Positions 35,171-44,473 are shown, counted from the stretch's first letter. The stretch is 64,000 bases of DNA from an uncultured Modestobacter sp. (GCF_947486615.1 NZ_CANKUD010000001.1:496001-560000), one strand, 5' to 3'. Numbers and translations: made by a program. Notes: generated from the letters alone by a model not told the origin.

Positions 35171-35923
35171 TCAGCCGGCGGCGACCCGATCGGTGAGGGC
35201 GAGCACGTGCCGCCAGGCGTCGTCGCAGGCCTGCGCCCACTCGCCGTACGCCCGGTCGAAGAAGGAGTGCGGGGCACCCTCGTAGACCACGTCGTCGACG
35301 TCCGCGCCGGCGGCCCGCATCGTGGCGGCCAGCTCCAGCTGCTCCTCCACCGGGGTCGCGCTGTCCGCGCCCGCGATGATCATCACGACCGGCTTGTGGG
35401 CCCCGGCGGCAGCGTCCCCGACCAGGCTGGGCCGGCCGTAGAAGCCGGCGCTGCCGGCGAGGTCCAGCGGCCCGGCCGACTGCCGCCAGGCGTGGCTGCC
35501 GCCGAAGCAGAAGCCCACGGTGACCACCGGCAGGTCCGGCCGGGTGCGGCTGCGCAGGTAGTCGATCGCGGCGGTGGTGTCGGCGTCCACACCGGCCGGG
35601 GTGGTCTGCGGGATGTGCGACTGCCAGTCGAAGTCCTCCTCGCGGGTGCCGGTCTCGGCGATCCCCGCCGTCCGGCCGAACCAGTCGATCGCCACCGCGG
35701 GCAGGCCGGCCTCGGCGAACCGCTCGGCCAGGGCCACGTAGTAGGGGTGCAGCCCACGGATGTCCGGCAGCAGTACCACGCCGGCCCGCGGCTCGGTGGC
35801 CGGCGCGGCGTAGGCGGCGGACAGCCGGTTGCCGTCTGGTGCGGTGAGCGTCAGCGTGCCCCGCTCGGCGACGTCCCCGGAACGCGGCGGGGCGGGCGGG
35901 CGGCTGTCGTGGTCGTGGCACAT
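35171..35923 (-). CDS. Dienelactone hydrolase family protein
   Basis: A 250-residue alpha/beta hydrolase. The catalytic triad is readable: nucleophile Cys in TVGFCFGGSHAW, Asp in IIAGADSATPVEEQ and His in YEGAPHSFFDR. Strand and oxyanion motif LLPDIRGLHPYY is typical of the DLH family. True dienelactone hydrolases open 4-carboxymethylenebutenolide in chloroaromatic breakdown, but most family members have unknown substrates. The ATG at 35923 is preferred over GTG at 35929 in the same frame. No aromatic catabolism genes are near. Confidence 0.9.
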   Translation of the reverse strand: MCHDHDSRPPAPPRSGDVAERGTLTLTAPDGNRLSAAYAAPATEPRAGVVLLPDIRGLHPYYVALAERFAEAGLPAVAIDWFGRTAGIAETGTREEDFDWQSHIPQTTPAGVDADTTAAIDYLRSRTRPDLPVVTVGFCFGGSHAWRQSAGPLDLAGSAGFYGRPSLVGDAAAGAHKPVVMIIAGADSATPVEEQLELAATMRAAGADVDDVVYEGAPHSFFDRAYGEWAQACDDAWRHVLALTDRVAAG

Positions 35924-35971
35924 GTCCACGTGTCTACCGCCGCACCGCCCGAGCCGCAGCCCCGGGCGTGC

Positions 35972-36553
35972 TCAGCCGGCGTCGCCGCCCCCGCCGTCCC
36001 CCTTGCCGTTGTCGGCGGCGAAGTCCGGCGCACCGGGGTCACCGCCGAAGACGCCGGCCGCGACGTCCCGGCGCACCTCGGTCAGCCAGTCGTGCTGCCG
36101 GTTGGCCTGCCGGATCAGCCCGTCGAGCAGGTCGGCGTCGATCCGGCCGTCCACGGTCGCGGCGATCCGCAGGGTCTCGAAGCCGCTGCGCTTGCCGCGC
36201 ACGGCCGAGGCCAGGAACTCGAACTCGACCAGGTCGCTCAGCGGTGACCGGCTGAGCAGGTGGCCGTTGAACTTGAGCCGGCTGGCCTTCTCGGCCAGCC
36301 AGACCCCGGCCTGCTTGTACTGCCGGACGGCGATGCCCAGCGCGCGCATCTGCCCGTCGAGCGCGGACTTCTCCTCGCGGAGCTCCTCGAGCAGCTGCCG
36401 CAGTCCCGCCTCGTGCGGGCCACCGCGGTGCACCCCGATCATCCGGCTGACCAGCTCGATGCCGCCGGTGGAGGAGGCCAGGTGGTCGTTGAGGTAGACG
36501 GCCAGCAGCTCGGGATGGGCGACGGCACCGGTGGGTGCCGAGGTGTCGGACAC
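35972..36553 (-). CDS. Conserved hypothetical helical protein
   Basis: A 193-residue, largely helical protein (LLEELREEKSALDGQMRALGIAV is a probable coiled coil) with the tail GDPGAPDFAADNGKGDGG, rich in Gly and Asp. Its charged helices recall DUF892/ferritin-like or toxin-antitoxin helix bundles but no match is firm. GTG at 36553 follows GAGGAGA. Followed 48 bp downstream by the dienelactone hydrolase gene on the same strand. Confidence 0.75.
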   Translation of the reverse strand: MSDTSAPTGAVAHPELLAVYLNDHLASSTGGIELVSRMIGVHRGGPHEAGLRQLLEELREEKSALDGQMRALGIAVRQYKQAGVWLAEKASRLKFNGHLLSRSPLSDLVEFEFLASAVRGKRSGFETLRIAATVDGRIDADLLDGLIRQANRQHDWLTEVRRDVAAGVFGGDPGAPDFAADNGKGDGGGGDAG

Positions 36554-36636
36554 GGGTTCTCCTCGCAGACGGGGCCGGGAACGGCCCGACCATCATGTCG
36601 GTTGTCCTCCGCACCGGCACCCGGGCGGCCCGACGA

Positions 36637-36852
36637 TCAGCTGCGGTTGCGACGGTTCCAGCTGGTCCAGGAGTTGTCCCGCACCCGGGGATCGGCGACC
36701 CGGGCATCGCGGTTGCCCTCCCGCACCTCCCGCCAGATGTCCGAGTGGTGCACCACCCGGGAGCCCCGCCGACGGACGGCGCGGTCCATCACCCAGCCGG
36801 CGACGAGCAGGCCGGCCAGCAGGAGCCCGATCGCCGCCCAGAAGATCCCCAT
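36637..36852 (-). CDS. 71-residue membrane protein
   Basis: A small protein: one N-terminal membrane helix (GIFWAAIGLLLAGLLVAGWV, residues 2-21), then an Arg/Trp-rich cytoplasmic tail (REVREGNRDARVADPRV, NSWTSWNRRNRS). The start ATG at 36852 is 75 bp upstream, in the divergent direction, of the XRE-MurA start. It lies upstream of the hypothetical gene at 35972-36553 on the same strand. Function unknown. Confidence 0.65.
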   Translation of the reverse strand: MGIFWAAIGLLLAGLLVAGWVMDRAVRRRGSRVVHHSDIWREVREGNRDARVADPRVRDNSWTSWNRRNRS

Positions 36853-36898
36853 GCCGCATGGTGGCGGGGCGTCGACCGTCCGCGCCAGTTCCGTCCGC

Positions 36899-36914
36899 AT
36901 CTCATCTGTGAGAT
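36899..36914. promoter_or_regulatory. Palindromic operator upstream of XRE-MurA gene
   Basis: ATCTCATCTGTGAGAT: perfect 6-bp arms around TCTG, 14 bp before the ATG of the XRE-MurA gene and next to a TATA-like TGAGATAACCT. XRE proteins often bind short inverted repeats like this one in their own promoters. It also lies 47 bp from the divergent small-membrane-protein start. Confidence 0.65.
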
Positions 36915-36927
36915 AACCTGCCCGGCG

Positions 36928-38472
36928 ATGACGCTCACCGAGGAAGCCACCGGCCAGTCCCTCCGCCAGATCGGCGGCCTGGTTCGCGACGCGCGCCGAC
37001 ACCACGGCCTCACCCAGACCCAGCTCGCCGAACGGCTGGGCACCAGCCAGAGTGCGATCGCCCGCATCGAGCAGGGCAACCAGAACCTGACCCTGGAGCT
37101 GCTCGGCCGGCTGTCCGCCGCGCTGGAGAGCGAGCTGATCACCGTCGGCCGCACCGGCCCCACCCACCTGCGGGTCAGCGGCGGCACCCCGCTGTCGGGC
37201 AGCGTGACCGTGAAGTCGTCGAAGAACGCCGCCGTCGCCCTGCTGTGCGCCTCGCTGCTCAACCGCGGCCGTACGACGCTGCGCAACGTCTCCCGGATCG
37301 TGGAGGTCGACCGGATCCTCGACGTCCTGACCTCGATCGGGGTCTCGGCGACCTGGGACGAGGCCGGCCGGGACCTCACCCTGCTGGTCCCCGACGAGCT
37401 GGACCTCACCGCGATCAACGCCGACGCCGCCCGGCGCACCCGCAGCATCATCATGTTCCTGGGCCCGCTGCTGCACCGGGCGGACACCTTCGAGCTGCCC
37501 TACGCCGGCGGCTGCAACCTCGGCACCCGCACCGTGCAGCCGCACATGATCGCGCTGCGCCCCTTCGGCCTGGAGATCGAGGCGCACGCCGGCGCCTACC
37601 AGGCGACCGTCACCCGGGCCGTCGGCCGCGACCGCACGATCGTGCTGACCGAGCGCGGCGACACCGTCACCGAGAACGCCCTGCTGGCCGCCGCCCGGCA
37701 CGACGGCACGACCACGATCCGCAACGCCAGCCCGAACTACATGGTCCAGGACCTGTGCCTGTACCTGGAGCTGCTCGGCGTCCGCATCGAGGGCTTCGGG
37801 ACGACGACCCTGGTGGTCACCGGGCGGCCGGTGCTCGACGCCGACGTCGACTACACGATCAGCGAGGACCCGGTCGAGGCGATGAGCCTGCTGACCGCCG
37901 GCATCGTGACCAGCTCGGAGCTGACCGTGCGCCGCGCGCCGATCGAGTTCCTGGAGATCGAGCTGGCGACCCTCACCGAGATGGGCCTGCGCTACGAGCT
38001 CTCCGCGGAGTACCCCGCCGACAACGGCCGCACCCGGCTGGTGGACATCACGATCCACCCCTCCCAGCTGCGGGCACCGATCGACAAGGTGCACCCGATG
38101 CCGTTCCCGGGGCTGAACATCGACAACCTGCCGTTCTTCGCGGTGATCGCGGCGACCGCGACCGGCGAGACGGTGATCCACGACTGGGTCTACGACAACC
38201 GGGCGATCCACCTGTCCGACCTGACCCGGCTGGGCGCCGACGTCCGGCTGCTGGACCCCCACCGCGTGCTGGTCTCCGGGCCGACCCGCTGGTCGGGCGC
38301 GGAGATCGTCTGCCCGCCCGCCCTGCGCCCGGCCGTGGTCATCCTGCTGGCCATGCTCGCGGCCAAGGGCTCCTCGGTGCTGCGCAACGTCGACATCATC
38401 GCCCGCGGCTACGAGCAGCTCTACGAGCGCCTGGTGGAGATGGGCGCCCAGATCGAGGTCTTCACCGACTGA
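36928..38472 (+). CDS. XRE helix-turn-helix fused to MurA-type enolpyruvyl transferase
   Basis: A 514-residue two-part protein. Residues 12-72 form an XRE/Cro helix-turn-helix (LVRDARRHHGLTQTQLAERLGTSQSAIARIE). Residues 78-514 form a MurA-like UDP-GlcNAc 1-carboxyvinyltransferase. Lys99 in KSSKNA and Cys196 in AGGCNLGTR match the substrate Lys and catalytic Cys of MurA, and LRPAVVILLAMLAAKG/RGYEQLYERL match its C-terminus. The FPTD acid motif is altered: HPMPFPGLNIDN has Leu where the catalytic Asp would lie. ATG at 36928 lies 14 bp after a perfect palindrome, hinting at self-regulation through a wall precursor. Enzyme activity is uncertain. Confidence 0.88.
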   Translation: MTLTEEATGQSLRQIGGLVRDARRHHGLTQTQLAERLGTSQSAIARIEQGNQNLTLELLGRLSAALESELITVGRTGPTHLRVSGGTPLSGSVTVKSSKNAAVALLCASLLNRGRTTLRNVSRIVEVDRILDVLTSIGVSATWDEAGRDLTLLVPDELDLTAINADAARRTRSIIMFLGPLLHRADTFELPYAGGCNLGTRTVQPHMIALRPFGLEIEAHAGAYQATVTRAVGRDRTIVLTERGDTVTENALLAAARHDGTTTIRNASPNYMVQDLCLYLELLGVRIEGFGTTTLVVTGRPVLDADVDYTISEDPVEAMSLLTAGIVTSSELTVRRAPIEFLEIELATLTEMGLRYELSAEYPADNGRTRLVDITIHPSQLRAPIDKVHPMPFPGLNIDNLPFFAVIAATATGETVIHDWVYDNRAIHLSDLTRLGADVRLLDPHRVLVSGPTRWSGAEIVCPPALRPAVVILLAMLAAKGSSVLRNVDIIARGYEQLYERLVEMGAQIEVFTD

Positions 38473-39112
38473 TCCCAGGTCTGCGCGGCGGCTGGGCGTG
38501 CGGGGTGCCAGTTGGCGATGGACAGCTCTCGCCAACAACGCGCGCCAGCAGTCGCGAGGCGGTCGGCAGCAGATCGCTCTCGACCTCCCACAGTCCGGCC
38601 GCCAGTCGCTGACCGACCGCCTGCCGCGATATGCCCAGTTCAGCCGCCGCCTGAGCCTGAGTTTTTCCAGCTTCGACGAGGTCAACTGCCTCCCACGCCT
38701 GGACACTGCGCCGAGAGACGAGCACGGCAAGGGCCGCGAGCACGGCCTGAGCGTCCGCGGCCGCCTCGGGGGCCGCCCCCCGGACGGCCACCCGTACGGA
38801 GCGCTTCTTCGCGGCGACCACCGCCGCACGGGCTGCCAGGAACGCGGGTCCGGAAGCCGCCCGGGTGCTCGCGGGGAGGGGCTCGTGGACCGGCCCGGCG
38901 CCCACCCCGATGCTCCAGCTCCCGTCACGGACCAACTGACGCACGACATCAACGACGACGACCGACTCGGTGACCACCCCCTGGAACTCGTCTCCGGCGG
39001 TGCGTTCGAAGCCAAGCAGCACCGGGACATCGACCAAAGCAGCGAGTGCCCGAGGAACTTGGTCTTCCCCAACCCTGCTGGCCCGCTGATCCACGGTCAG
39101 GACGAACGGCAC
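38462..39112 (-). CDS. SatD-like protein with C-terminal helix-turn-helix
   Basis: A 216-residue protein. The N-terminal half has FERTAGDEFQGVV, as in SatD-family proteins, with hydrophobic strands around it. The C-terminal half contains a sigma-region-4/transposase-like helix-turn-helix (GKTQAQAAAELGISRQAVGQRL, about 148-170). The last residues are Pro/Arg-rich and overlap the 3' end of the XRE-MurA gene by 11 bp in the opposite strand. GTG at 39112. SatD-like proteins often pair with a membrane protein; the next gene upstream (39180) is one. Function unknown. Confidence 0.78.
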   Translation of the reverse strand: MPFVLTVDQRASRVGEDQVPRALAALVDVPVLLGFERTAGDEFQGVVTESVVVVDVVRQLVRDGSWSIGVGAGPVHEPLPASTRAASGPAFLAARAAVVAAKKRSVRVAVRGAAPEAAADAQAVLAALAVLVSRRSVQAWEAVDLVEAGKTQAQAAAELGISRQAVGQRLAAGLWEVESDLLPTASRLLARVVGESCPSPTGTPHAQPPRRPGISR

Positions 39113-39179
39113 GGACGCACCTTACGGCCGCACTAGAAGCGGGTTCGCAAGCGCATCGCCTTGCTCGCTGCGGCCGGCC

Positions 39180-39740
39180 TCACGTTCTCGCCGCCCAAAA
39201 CACTCCGGCGCACGCTGCTGCCCACAGCACGCTCGCGAGCGTGCCGACCATGAACCGCTGCCCTACCTCTGAGGACTTCTTGAGGTCTTCCTGGCGCCCC
39301 CAGCTCTTGAGCAGCAGGAGTGCTGCTACTCCTTCAGGCCAGCCCAGAGCCAGGCATGCGAACGTGACCAGGCGTTCCAACAGCCCCAGCCACTCACCAC
39401 CCGGCAGGGTCGACGGGTGAGCCATTCCAGCCGAGCTCGTGGCCCATGCCGGGTCTGCGAGGCGGAGTACCGCTGTGGCCACCGGAGCACCACCCAGTGC
39501 CGCGACCACCCCGAGGCAGATGACGACCGCGAGCATCCAGTCCGACCCGAGCCCGCTCCTCAGGGCACCGGTGACGGCCAGGGCAGCGAGCGATCCACCG
39601 AGGGCGCCGAGGACGAGCACTTCCACCGCCAGCGCAGCCGTCCGGGTCGACCGACGGCTGGTGAAGCCAGCGCGCGCTCGGGGGAACAGCGTGAGTGACA
39701 GGACAACGCTGACTGCCAGGAGGACGACGACGAGCGTCAC
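39180..39740 (-). CDS. Membrane protein adjacent to SatD-like gene
   Basis: A 186-residue protein with four or five membrane helices (VTLVVVLLAVSVVLSLTLF at the N-terminus, AALAVEVLVLGALGGSLAALA, WMLAVVICLGVVAALGG, and a final one at FMVGTLASVLWAAACAGVFW). GTG start overlaps the PPOX gene stop (GTGA). Downstream is the SatD-like gene, 67 bp away. No family recognised, but the SatD/membrane pairing is a recurrent genome pattern. Confidence 0.72.
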   Translation of the reverse strand: MTLVVVLLAVSVVLSLTLFPRARAGFTSRRSTRTAALAVEVLVLGALGGSLAALAVTGALRSGLGSDWMLAVVICLGVVAALGGAPVATAVLRLADPAWATSSAGMAHPSTLPGGEWLGLLERLVTFACLALGWPEGVAALLLLKSWGRQEDLKKSSEVGQRFMVGTLASVLWAAACAGVFWAART

Positions 39741-40204
39741 TGACCGTGCGCCAGCTCCGGCGGGAACCCGCCGGTGGCGACCGGCCCCCAGCGCTCGATG
39801 GTGACGCGCACCAGCGACTTGCCCTGCCGCTGCATCGCGGCGCGGTACTCGTCCCAGTCGGGGTGCTCCCCGCTGATCGACCGGAAGTAGTCGACCAGCG
39901 GGTCCAGCGCGGCCGGCAGGTCGAGCACCTCGGCCTGGCCGTCGACCTGCACCCAGGGCCCGTCGAAGTCGTCGGAGAGCACGCACAGCGACACCCGGGG
40001 GTCCCGGCGGGCGTTGACCGCCTTCGCCCGCTGCGGGTACGTGGAGACGACGATGCGGCCCTGCTCGTCCACCCCGCAGGTCACCGGCGACAGCTGCGGG
40101 CTGCCGTCCCCCCGCCGCGTCTGCAGCAGGGCCTTGTGCCGGGGGCGGAGGAACTCGATCAGCTGGTCGCGGTCGACCCGGTCAGCGGTGGCGGTCTTCG
40201 GCAT
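39737..40204 (-). CDS. PPOX-class F420-dependent oxidoreductase (split-barrel flavin fold)
   Basis: A 155-residue split-barrel protein: LQTRRGDGSPQLSPVTCGVDE, VVSTYPQRAKAVNARRDPRVSL (cofactor phosphate binding) and VQVDGQAEVLD, ending in VRVTIERWGPV. This is the pattern of actinobacterial PPOX-class F420-dependent enzymes. They reduce varied substrates with F420H2 and their physiological partner is not known here. ATG at 40204. First gene of a probable three-gene operon with the membrane and SatD-like proteins. Confidence 0.9.
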   Translation of the reverse strand: MPKTATADRVDRDQLIEFLRPRHKALLQTRRGDGSPQLSPVTCGVDEQGRIVVSTYPQRAKAVNARRDPRVSLCVLSDDFDGPWVQVDGQAEVLDLPAALDPLVDYFRSISGEHPDWDEYRAAMQRQGKSLVRVTIERWGPVATGGFPPELAHGQ

Positions 40205-40321
40205 GCCCGAAACCTACGACGCCCCGGCGACAGGCGTCGGAGGTGAAACCGTGACACACCCGACGGCTCGCTCCCCAGCTGCCGGTCGGTGCGGGACCGC
40301 CGGGTGTGTTGGGATCACCCC

Positions 40322-41599
40322 ATGCCCGACGAACGCCCGGCCGAGACCGCCGACGACACTGCCGACGAGAGCTCCGGCGCGAGCACAGCCGTGACCGGCG
40401 GCCCCGACCCGAGCACCGGCGTCACCCACGCACCGGTGCCCGGCCCGGAGCGCGCCCAGCGGCTGCAGACCGCGAGCCGGCGGGTGGCGATCGCCTCCGC
40501 CGAGCTGATCCTGATCGTCATCGCCGTGATCATCATCGGGCGCGTTCTGGGCATCCTGTGGATGGTGCTGCTCCCGGTGGTCCTCGGGCTGCTGTTCACC
40601 ACCGTGCTGTGGCCGGTCACCCGCTTCCTGCGGCACCACTCCTGGCCGCCGGCGCTGGCCGCGCTCGTCGTCCTGCTGCTCTTCCTGGGCGCGTTCGGCG
40701 GCATCATCGCGGCCATCGCGCCGCAGGTGGTCGGCCAGGTCGAGGAGGTCGCCGACGGCGTCACGCAGGGGCTGGAGCAGGTCCAGGAGTACCTGGCGGG
40801 CCCGCCGTTCAACATCGACGACGACCAGATCGGCAGCGCCGTCGACTCGGTCATCGACTCGGTGCAGAACAACGCGCAGAACATCGCCGGCTACGCGGTG
40901 ACCACGGCGACCACGATCGGCAACCTGCTGATCAACCTCGTCCTGGCCCTGGTGCTCACCTTCTTCTTCCTCAAGGACGGCCCGAAGTGGGTGCCGTGGC
41001 TCGCGGCGCAGACCGGCCCGCAGGCCGCACCGCACGTCGCTGCGCTGTCCCAGAAGACCTGGCGGACACTGTCGGAGTTCATCCGTCAGCAGGCCATCGT
41101 CGGGTTCGTGGATGCCTTCTTCATCGGCGTCGGGCTGTTGATCCTGGGCGTGCCGCTGGTGCTGCCCCTGGCGGTGCTCACCTTCTTCGGCGCGTTCATC
41201 CCGATCATCGGCGCCTTCGTGGCCGGTGGCTTCGCCGTCCTGATCGCCCTGGTGGACAGCGGCCTGACCACGGCCCTGATCGTGCTCGGCATCATCATCG
41301 TGGTGCAGCAGATCGAGGGGAACGTGCTGCAGCCGATCCTGCAGGGGCGCGGGCTCAACCTGCACGCCGCCGTCGTCATCCTCGCGGTGACCGCCGGCGC
41401 CAGCCTGGCCGGCATCATCGGCGCCTTCCTCGCCGTGCCGGTGGCCGCGCTGATCGCGGTCGCCTACCGCTACGGCCGCGACGTGCTCGACGGCAACCAC
41501 CCCGAGGTGGACGAGGACGGGACCCGCCGCCAGCTGGCCCCGGACGGCGCGGGCACCCAGCTGGTGCGCGAGGCGGCCGGGGAGCAGCGCGCCGATTGA
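40322..41599 (+). CDS. AI-2E family transporter (TqsA/YdiK-like)
   Basis: A 425-residue integral membrane protein. After an acidic Thr/Glu-rich N-terminus (about 45 residues) come helices in the AI-2E family pattern: two near 60-110, a long periplasmic stretch, then VLALVLTFFFLKDGPKW, GVPLVLPLAVLTFFGAFIPIIGAFVAG and QQIEGNVLQPILQGRGLNLH, the last two being family signatures. Members export small solutes, and Na+/H+ exchange is known for some. ATG at 40322. Confidence 0.92.
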   Translation: MPDERPAETADDTADESSGASTAVTGGPDPSTGVTHAPVPGPERAQRLQTASRRVAIASAELILIVIAVIIIGRVLGILWMVLLPVVLGLLFTTVLWPVTRFLRHHSWPPALAALVVLLLFLGAFGGIIAAIAPQVVGQVEEVADGVTQGLEQVQEYLAGPPFNIDDDQIGSAVDSVIDSVQNNAQNIAGYAVTTATTIGNLLINLVLALVLTFFFLKDGPKWVPWLAAQTGPQAAPHVAALSQKTWRTLSEFIRQQAIVGFVDAFFIGVGLLILGVPLVLPLAVLTFFGAFIPIIGAFVAGGFAVLIALVDSGLTTALIVLGIIIVVQQIEGNVLQPILQGRGLNLHAAVVILAVTAGASLAGIIGAFLAVPVAALIAVAYRYGRDVLDGNHPEVDEDGTRRQLAPDGAGTQLVREAAGEQRAD

Positions 41600-41723
41600 G
41601 CCCCCCTGCCGGGGGACGATCGCGCCGACCGGCCTCCCCCGGCCGGGGGACGATGGGAATGCACCGGCCCCCGGCGGAGCTGGTGGTCGTGTGCAGCCCG
41701 ACCCGTCACCAGGAGGACGCCCC

Positions 41724-42677
41724 GTGCCGCAGCGACCGGAGGACCTGGTCGAGCTGCTCCCCGCAGCCGACCAGCTGCTCGCCCGCGAGGCAGCGGTCGA
41801 GTCACCGGAGGACCGCCGCGGCCTGGTGCTCGTGCACGACCTGGCCGGGGAGTTCGATGCCGCGCACGCCGGCGCCCTCACCGGTGCACACCTCTTGGAC
41901 GCCCTGCCCGGACGGCCGATCGCCCGCTTCGACGTCGACGCCCTGGTCGACTACCGGGGCCACCGGCCGCGGATGGTCTTCTCCGGCGACCGGTACGAGT
42001 CGATCAGCTCTCCCGAGATCGCCCTGCACCTGCTGGAGGACGACGCCGGCACGCCGTTCCTGCTGCTGCACGGCGCCGAGCCCGACCACGCCTGGGAGCG
42101 GTTCGTGGCCGCGGTCATCCAGCTGGTCGAGCGGCTCGGTGTCACCTCGGTGGTCGCGCTGCACGCCATCGGCATGCCGGTGCCGCACACCCGGCCGGTG
42201 ACGGTCACCGCACACGCCACGCGCCGTCAGCTGATCGAGTCCTACCCGGTCTACTGGGGCGAGATGCGCATCCCCGGCAGCGTCGGCGCCCTGCTGGAGC
42301 TGCGGCTGGGCGAGGCCGGCGTCGACGCCCTCGGCGTGGCCGCCCACGTGCCGCACTACCTGGCGCAGGCCACCTACCCGGCCGCCTCGCTGACCCTGCT
42401 GGAGCACCTGGAGCGGCTGACCGGGCTGCACGTGCCCACCGAGACGCTGCGGGAGGCCGCCGAGGCGCACCGCACCGAGGTCGACGAGCAGATCGCCCGC
42501 AGCACCGAGAACACCGCAGTCGTGGCCCGGCTGGAGGAGCAGTTCGACTCCTTCACCGCTGCGCGCGACGACACCGGCCTGCTGGGCTTCGGCGGCCAGA
42601 TGCCCAGCGGCGAGGAGCTCGGCGCGCAGATCGAGCAGTTCCTGGCCGAGCAGGACGGCGACCGCCCCACCGACTGA
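41724..42677 (+). CDS. PAC2 family protein
   Basis: A 317-residue protein with the PAC2 (proteasome assembly chaperone-like) fold: LVLVHDLAGEFDAAHAGALTG, LVDYRGHRP, FLLLHGAEPDHAW and GMPVPHTRPVTVTAHATRR near the centre. In actinobacteria PAC2 proteins are common, sometimes linked to the proteasome, with unproven function. GTG at 41724 has AGGAGG seven bases upstream. The C-terminal part is helical and Glu-rich. A terminator hairpin follows at 42733. Confidence 0.88.
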   Translation: MPQRPEDLVELLPAADQLLAREAAVESPEDRRGLVLVHDLAGEFDAAHAGALTGAHLLDALPGRPIARFDVDALVDYRGHRPRMVFSGDRYESISSPEIALHLLEDDAGTPFLLLHGAEPDHAWERFVAAVIQLVERLGVTSVVALHAIGMPVPHTRPVTVTAHATRRQLIESYPVYWGEMRIPGSVGALLELRLGEAGVDALGVAAHVPHYLAQATYPAASLTLLEHLERLTGLHVPTETLREAAEAHRTEVDEQIARSTENTAVVARLEEQFDSFTAARDDTGLLGFGGQMPSGEELGAQIEQFLAEQDGDRPTD

Positions 42678-42732
42678 CGGCTCTCGCGGGTGCGCCCCAC
42701 CGGGGTCCGCACAGAGCTGCCCCCCGGACAGC

Positions 42733-42772
42733 ACTGCGGGCCGCGACCGGTGATCCGGTCGCGGCCCGCAGT
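42733..42772. terminator. Bidirectional terminator, PAC2 and katA genes
   Basis: ACTGCGGGCCGCGACCGG, loop TGAT, then its exact complement: an 18-bp perfect stem. It sits between the convergent PAC2 (plus) and catalase (minus) stops. Confidence 0.9.
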
Positions 42773-42808
42773 TCTGACCCGCTGCGCGGCAGCAGGTCCT
42801 TACTCAGC

Positions 42809-44473
42809 TCACTTGGCGAGGACCACGTGCTCGTTGGGCACGCAGTGCGTCATGACCAGACCGGTCACGTCGCGCGGGCCGTTCTTCCCGAGGTTGGCCG
42901 CACGCTGCAGCTCGGCCTCGGTCAGCGTCTGGGTCTGCAGCGGCGGCAGGTGCCGGACGTCGTCCGCGCTCATGCCCAGGCCCTCGCCGACGCGCTGGCC
43001 CAGCTCGTCCTCGGCCATGAACAGGTGCCAGAGCATCCGCTCCTGGATCGGGCGGTCGCACTGGGACAGACCGTCGACCAGGTTGGCCACCAGGTCGTCC
43101 TTCTCCCACTGCTCCGACAGCAGGTAGCGCTGGCCGGCCTGCGTGTAGTCGTCGGTGCGGGCGATCCGCTTGCGGGTGAGCCGGCCGGTGATCTCCGGAC
43201 CCTGCTCGTCGTGCGTGGGGTACTCGGCCTCACGCAGGCCGCCGGTGATCGACGGCTCGTAGTTGACGTGCGGGTTGGTGCCCTCGGCGCGGTCCACGCC
43301 GTAGGCCATCGCACCGTCGCGCTGGTTGGTGGCGACCCGGGTCTTCGGCGCGTTCACCGGCAGCTGCAGGTAGTTCGGGCCGACCCGGTAGCGCTGGGTG
43401 TCGGAGTAGGAGAACGTCCGGCCGACCAGCATCTTGTCGTCGGAGAAGTCCAGCCCGTCGACCAGCACACCGGTGCCGAAGGCGATCTGCTCGCTCTCGG
43501 TGAAGAAGTCCTGCGGCGTGCGGTTCAGCGTCATGGTGCCGACCTTGCGCAGCGGGAAGTCGTTCTCCGGCCAGGTCTTGGTGTCGTCCAGCGGGTCGAA
43601 GTCCAGCTCCGGGTGCTCGTGGTCGTCCATCAGCTGGACGTGCAGGTCCCAGGAGGGGAACTCGCCGCGCTCGATGGCCTCGTAGAGGTCCTTGGTGTGG
43701 ACGCCCAGCTCCTTGCCCTGGGCCACCTCGGCGTCGGCCGCCGTCCAGGACTTCACGCCCTGCTTCGGGAGCCAGTGGTACTTGACCAGCTTGGTCTCAC
43801 CGGCGGCGTTGACCCACTTGTAGGTGTTCACGCCGAAGCCCTGCATGAAGCGGTAGCTGGTCGGCAGGCCGCGCGGGCCGAGGACCAGGGTGATCATGTG
43901 CATCGCCTCGGGCGACTGCGACCAGAAGTCGAACACCCGGTTGGGCACCTGGCGGTCGAAGTTGACCGGGTCGGGCTTCTGCGAGTGGATGAAGTCGGGG
44001 AACTTGATGGCGTCCCGGATGAAGAAGACGCCCAGGTTGTTGCCGACGAGGTCCCAGTTGCCGTCCTCGGTGTAGAACTTCACCGCGAAGCCGCGCGGGT
44101 CACGCGCCGCCTCGGAGGAGTCGCGCCCACCGGCGACGGTGGAGAAGCGCAGGGCGACCGGGGTCTCCTTGCCCTTCTCCTGGAACAGCTTGGCCCGGGT
44201 GTACTCCGCGATCGGCTCGTCGCCGACGGTGCCGTCGGCGACGAAGACGCCGAAGGCGGTGGCGCCGCGGGCGTGCACCACGCGCTCCGGGATGCGCTCC
44301 CGGTCGAAGTGGCTGATCTTCTCGAGGAACTGGTAGTTCTCCAGCGTGGCCGGGCCACGCGAGCCCACCGTGCGCTGGTTCTGGTTGTCGTAGACCGGGT
44401 GGCCCTGACGGTTGGTCAGGACGGGCCGGTCGGCCTCACTGGCTGCGGGGCCCTGCGATGCGACGTCGGTCAT
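42809..44473 (-). CDS. katA: Monofunctional heme catalase
   Basis: A 554-residue catalase. Distal site is [20 protein letters not shown] (catalytic His), distal Asn in [10 protein letters not shown], and the proximal heme-ligand region is [20 protein letters not shown] with the ligand Tyr. It splits hydrogen peroxide in the cytosol. ATG overlaps the upstream Fur-type gene by four bases, so the two are co-transcribed and peroxide/iron control by that regulator is likely. About 60 residues longer than small-subunit catalases, from the C-terminal extension. Confidence 0.96.
   Translation of the reverse strand: MTDVASQGPAASEADRPVLTNRQGHPVYDNQNQRTVGSRGPATLENYQFLEKISHFDRERIPERVVHARGATAFGVFVADGTVGDEPIAEYTRAKLFQEKGKETPVALRFSTVAGGRDSSEAARDPRGFAVKFYTEDGNWDLVGNNLGVFFIRDAIKFPDFIHSQKPDPVNFDRQVPNRVFDFWSQSPEAMHMITLVLGPRGLPTSYRFMQGFGVNTYKWVNAAGETKLVKYHWLPKQGVKSWTAADAEVAQGKELGVHTKDLYEAIERGEFPSWDLHVQLMDDHEHPELDFDPLDDTKTWPENDFPLRKVGTMTLNRTPQDFFTESEQIAFGTGVLVDGLDFSDDKMLVGRTFSYSDTQRYRVGPNYLQLPVNAPKTRVATNQRDGAMAYGVDRAEGTNPHVNYEPSITGGLREAEYPTHDEQGPEITGRLTRKRIARTDDYTQAGQRYLLSEQWEKDDLVANLVDGLSQCDRPIQERMLWHLFMAEDELGQRVGEGLGMSADDVRHLPPLQTQTLTEAELQRAANLGKNGPRDVTGLVMTHCVPNEHVVLAK

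Noticed and set aside
36853-39072. Minus-strand frame extending upstream of the 71-residue membrane protein gene
   Set aside because: Antisense to the XRE-MurA gene; only the last 71 residues (from 36852) have protein-like character.
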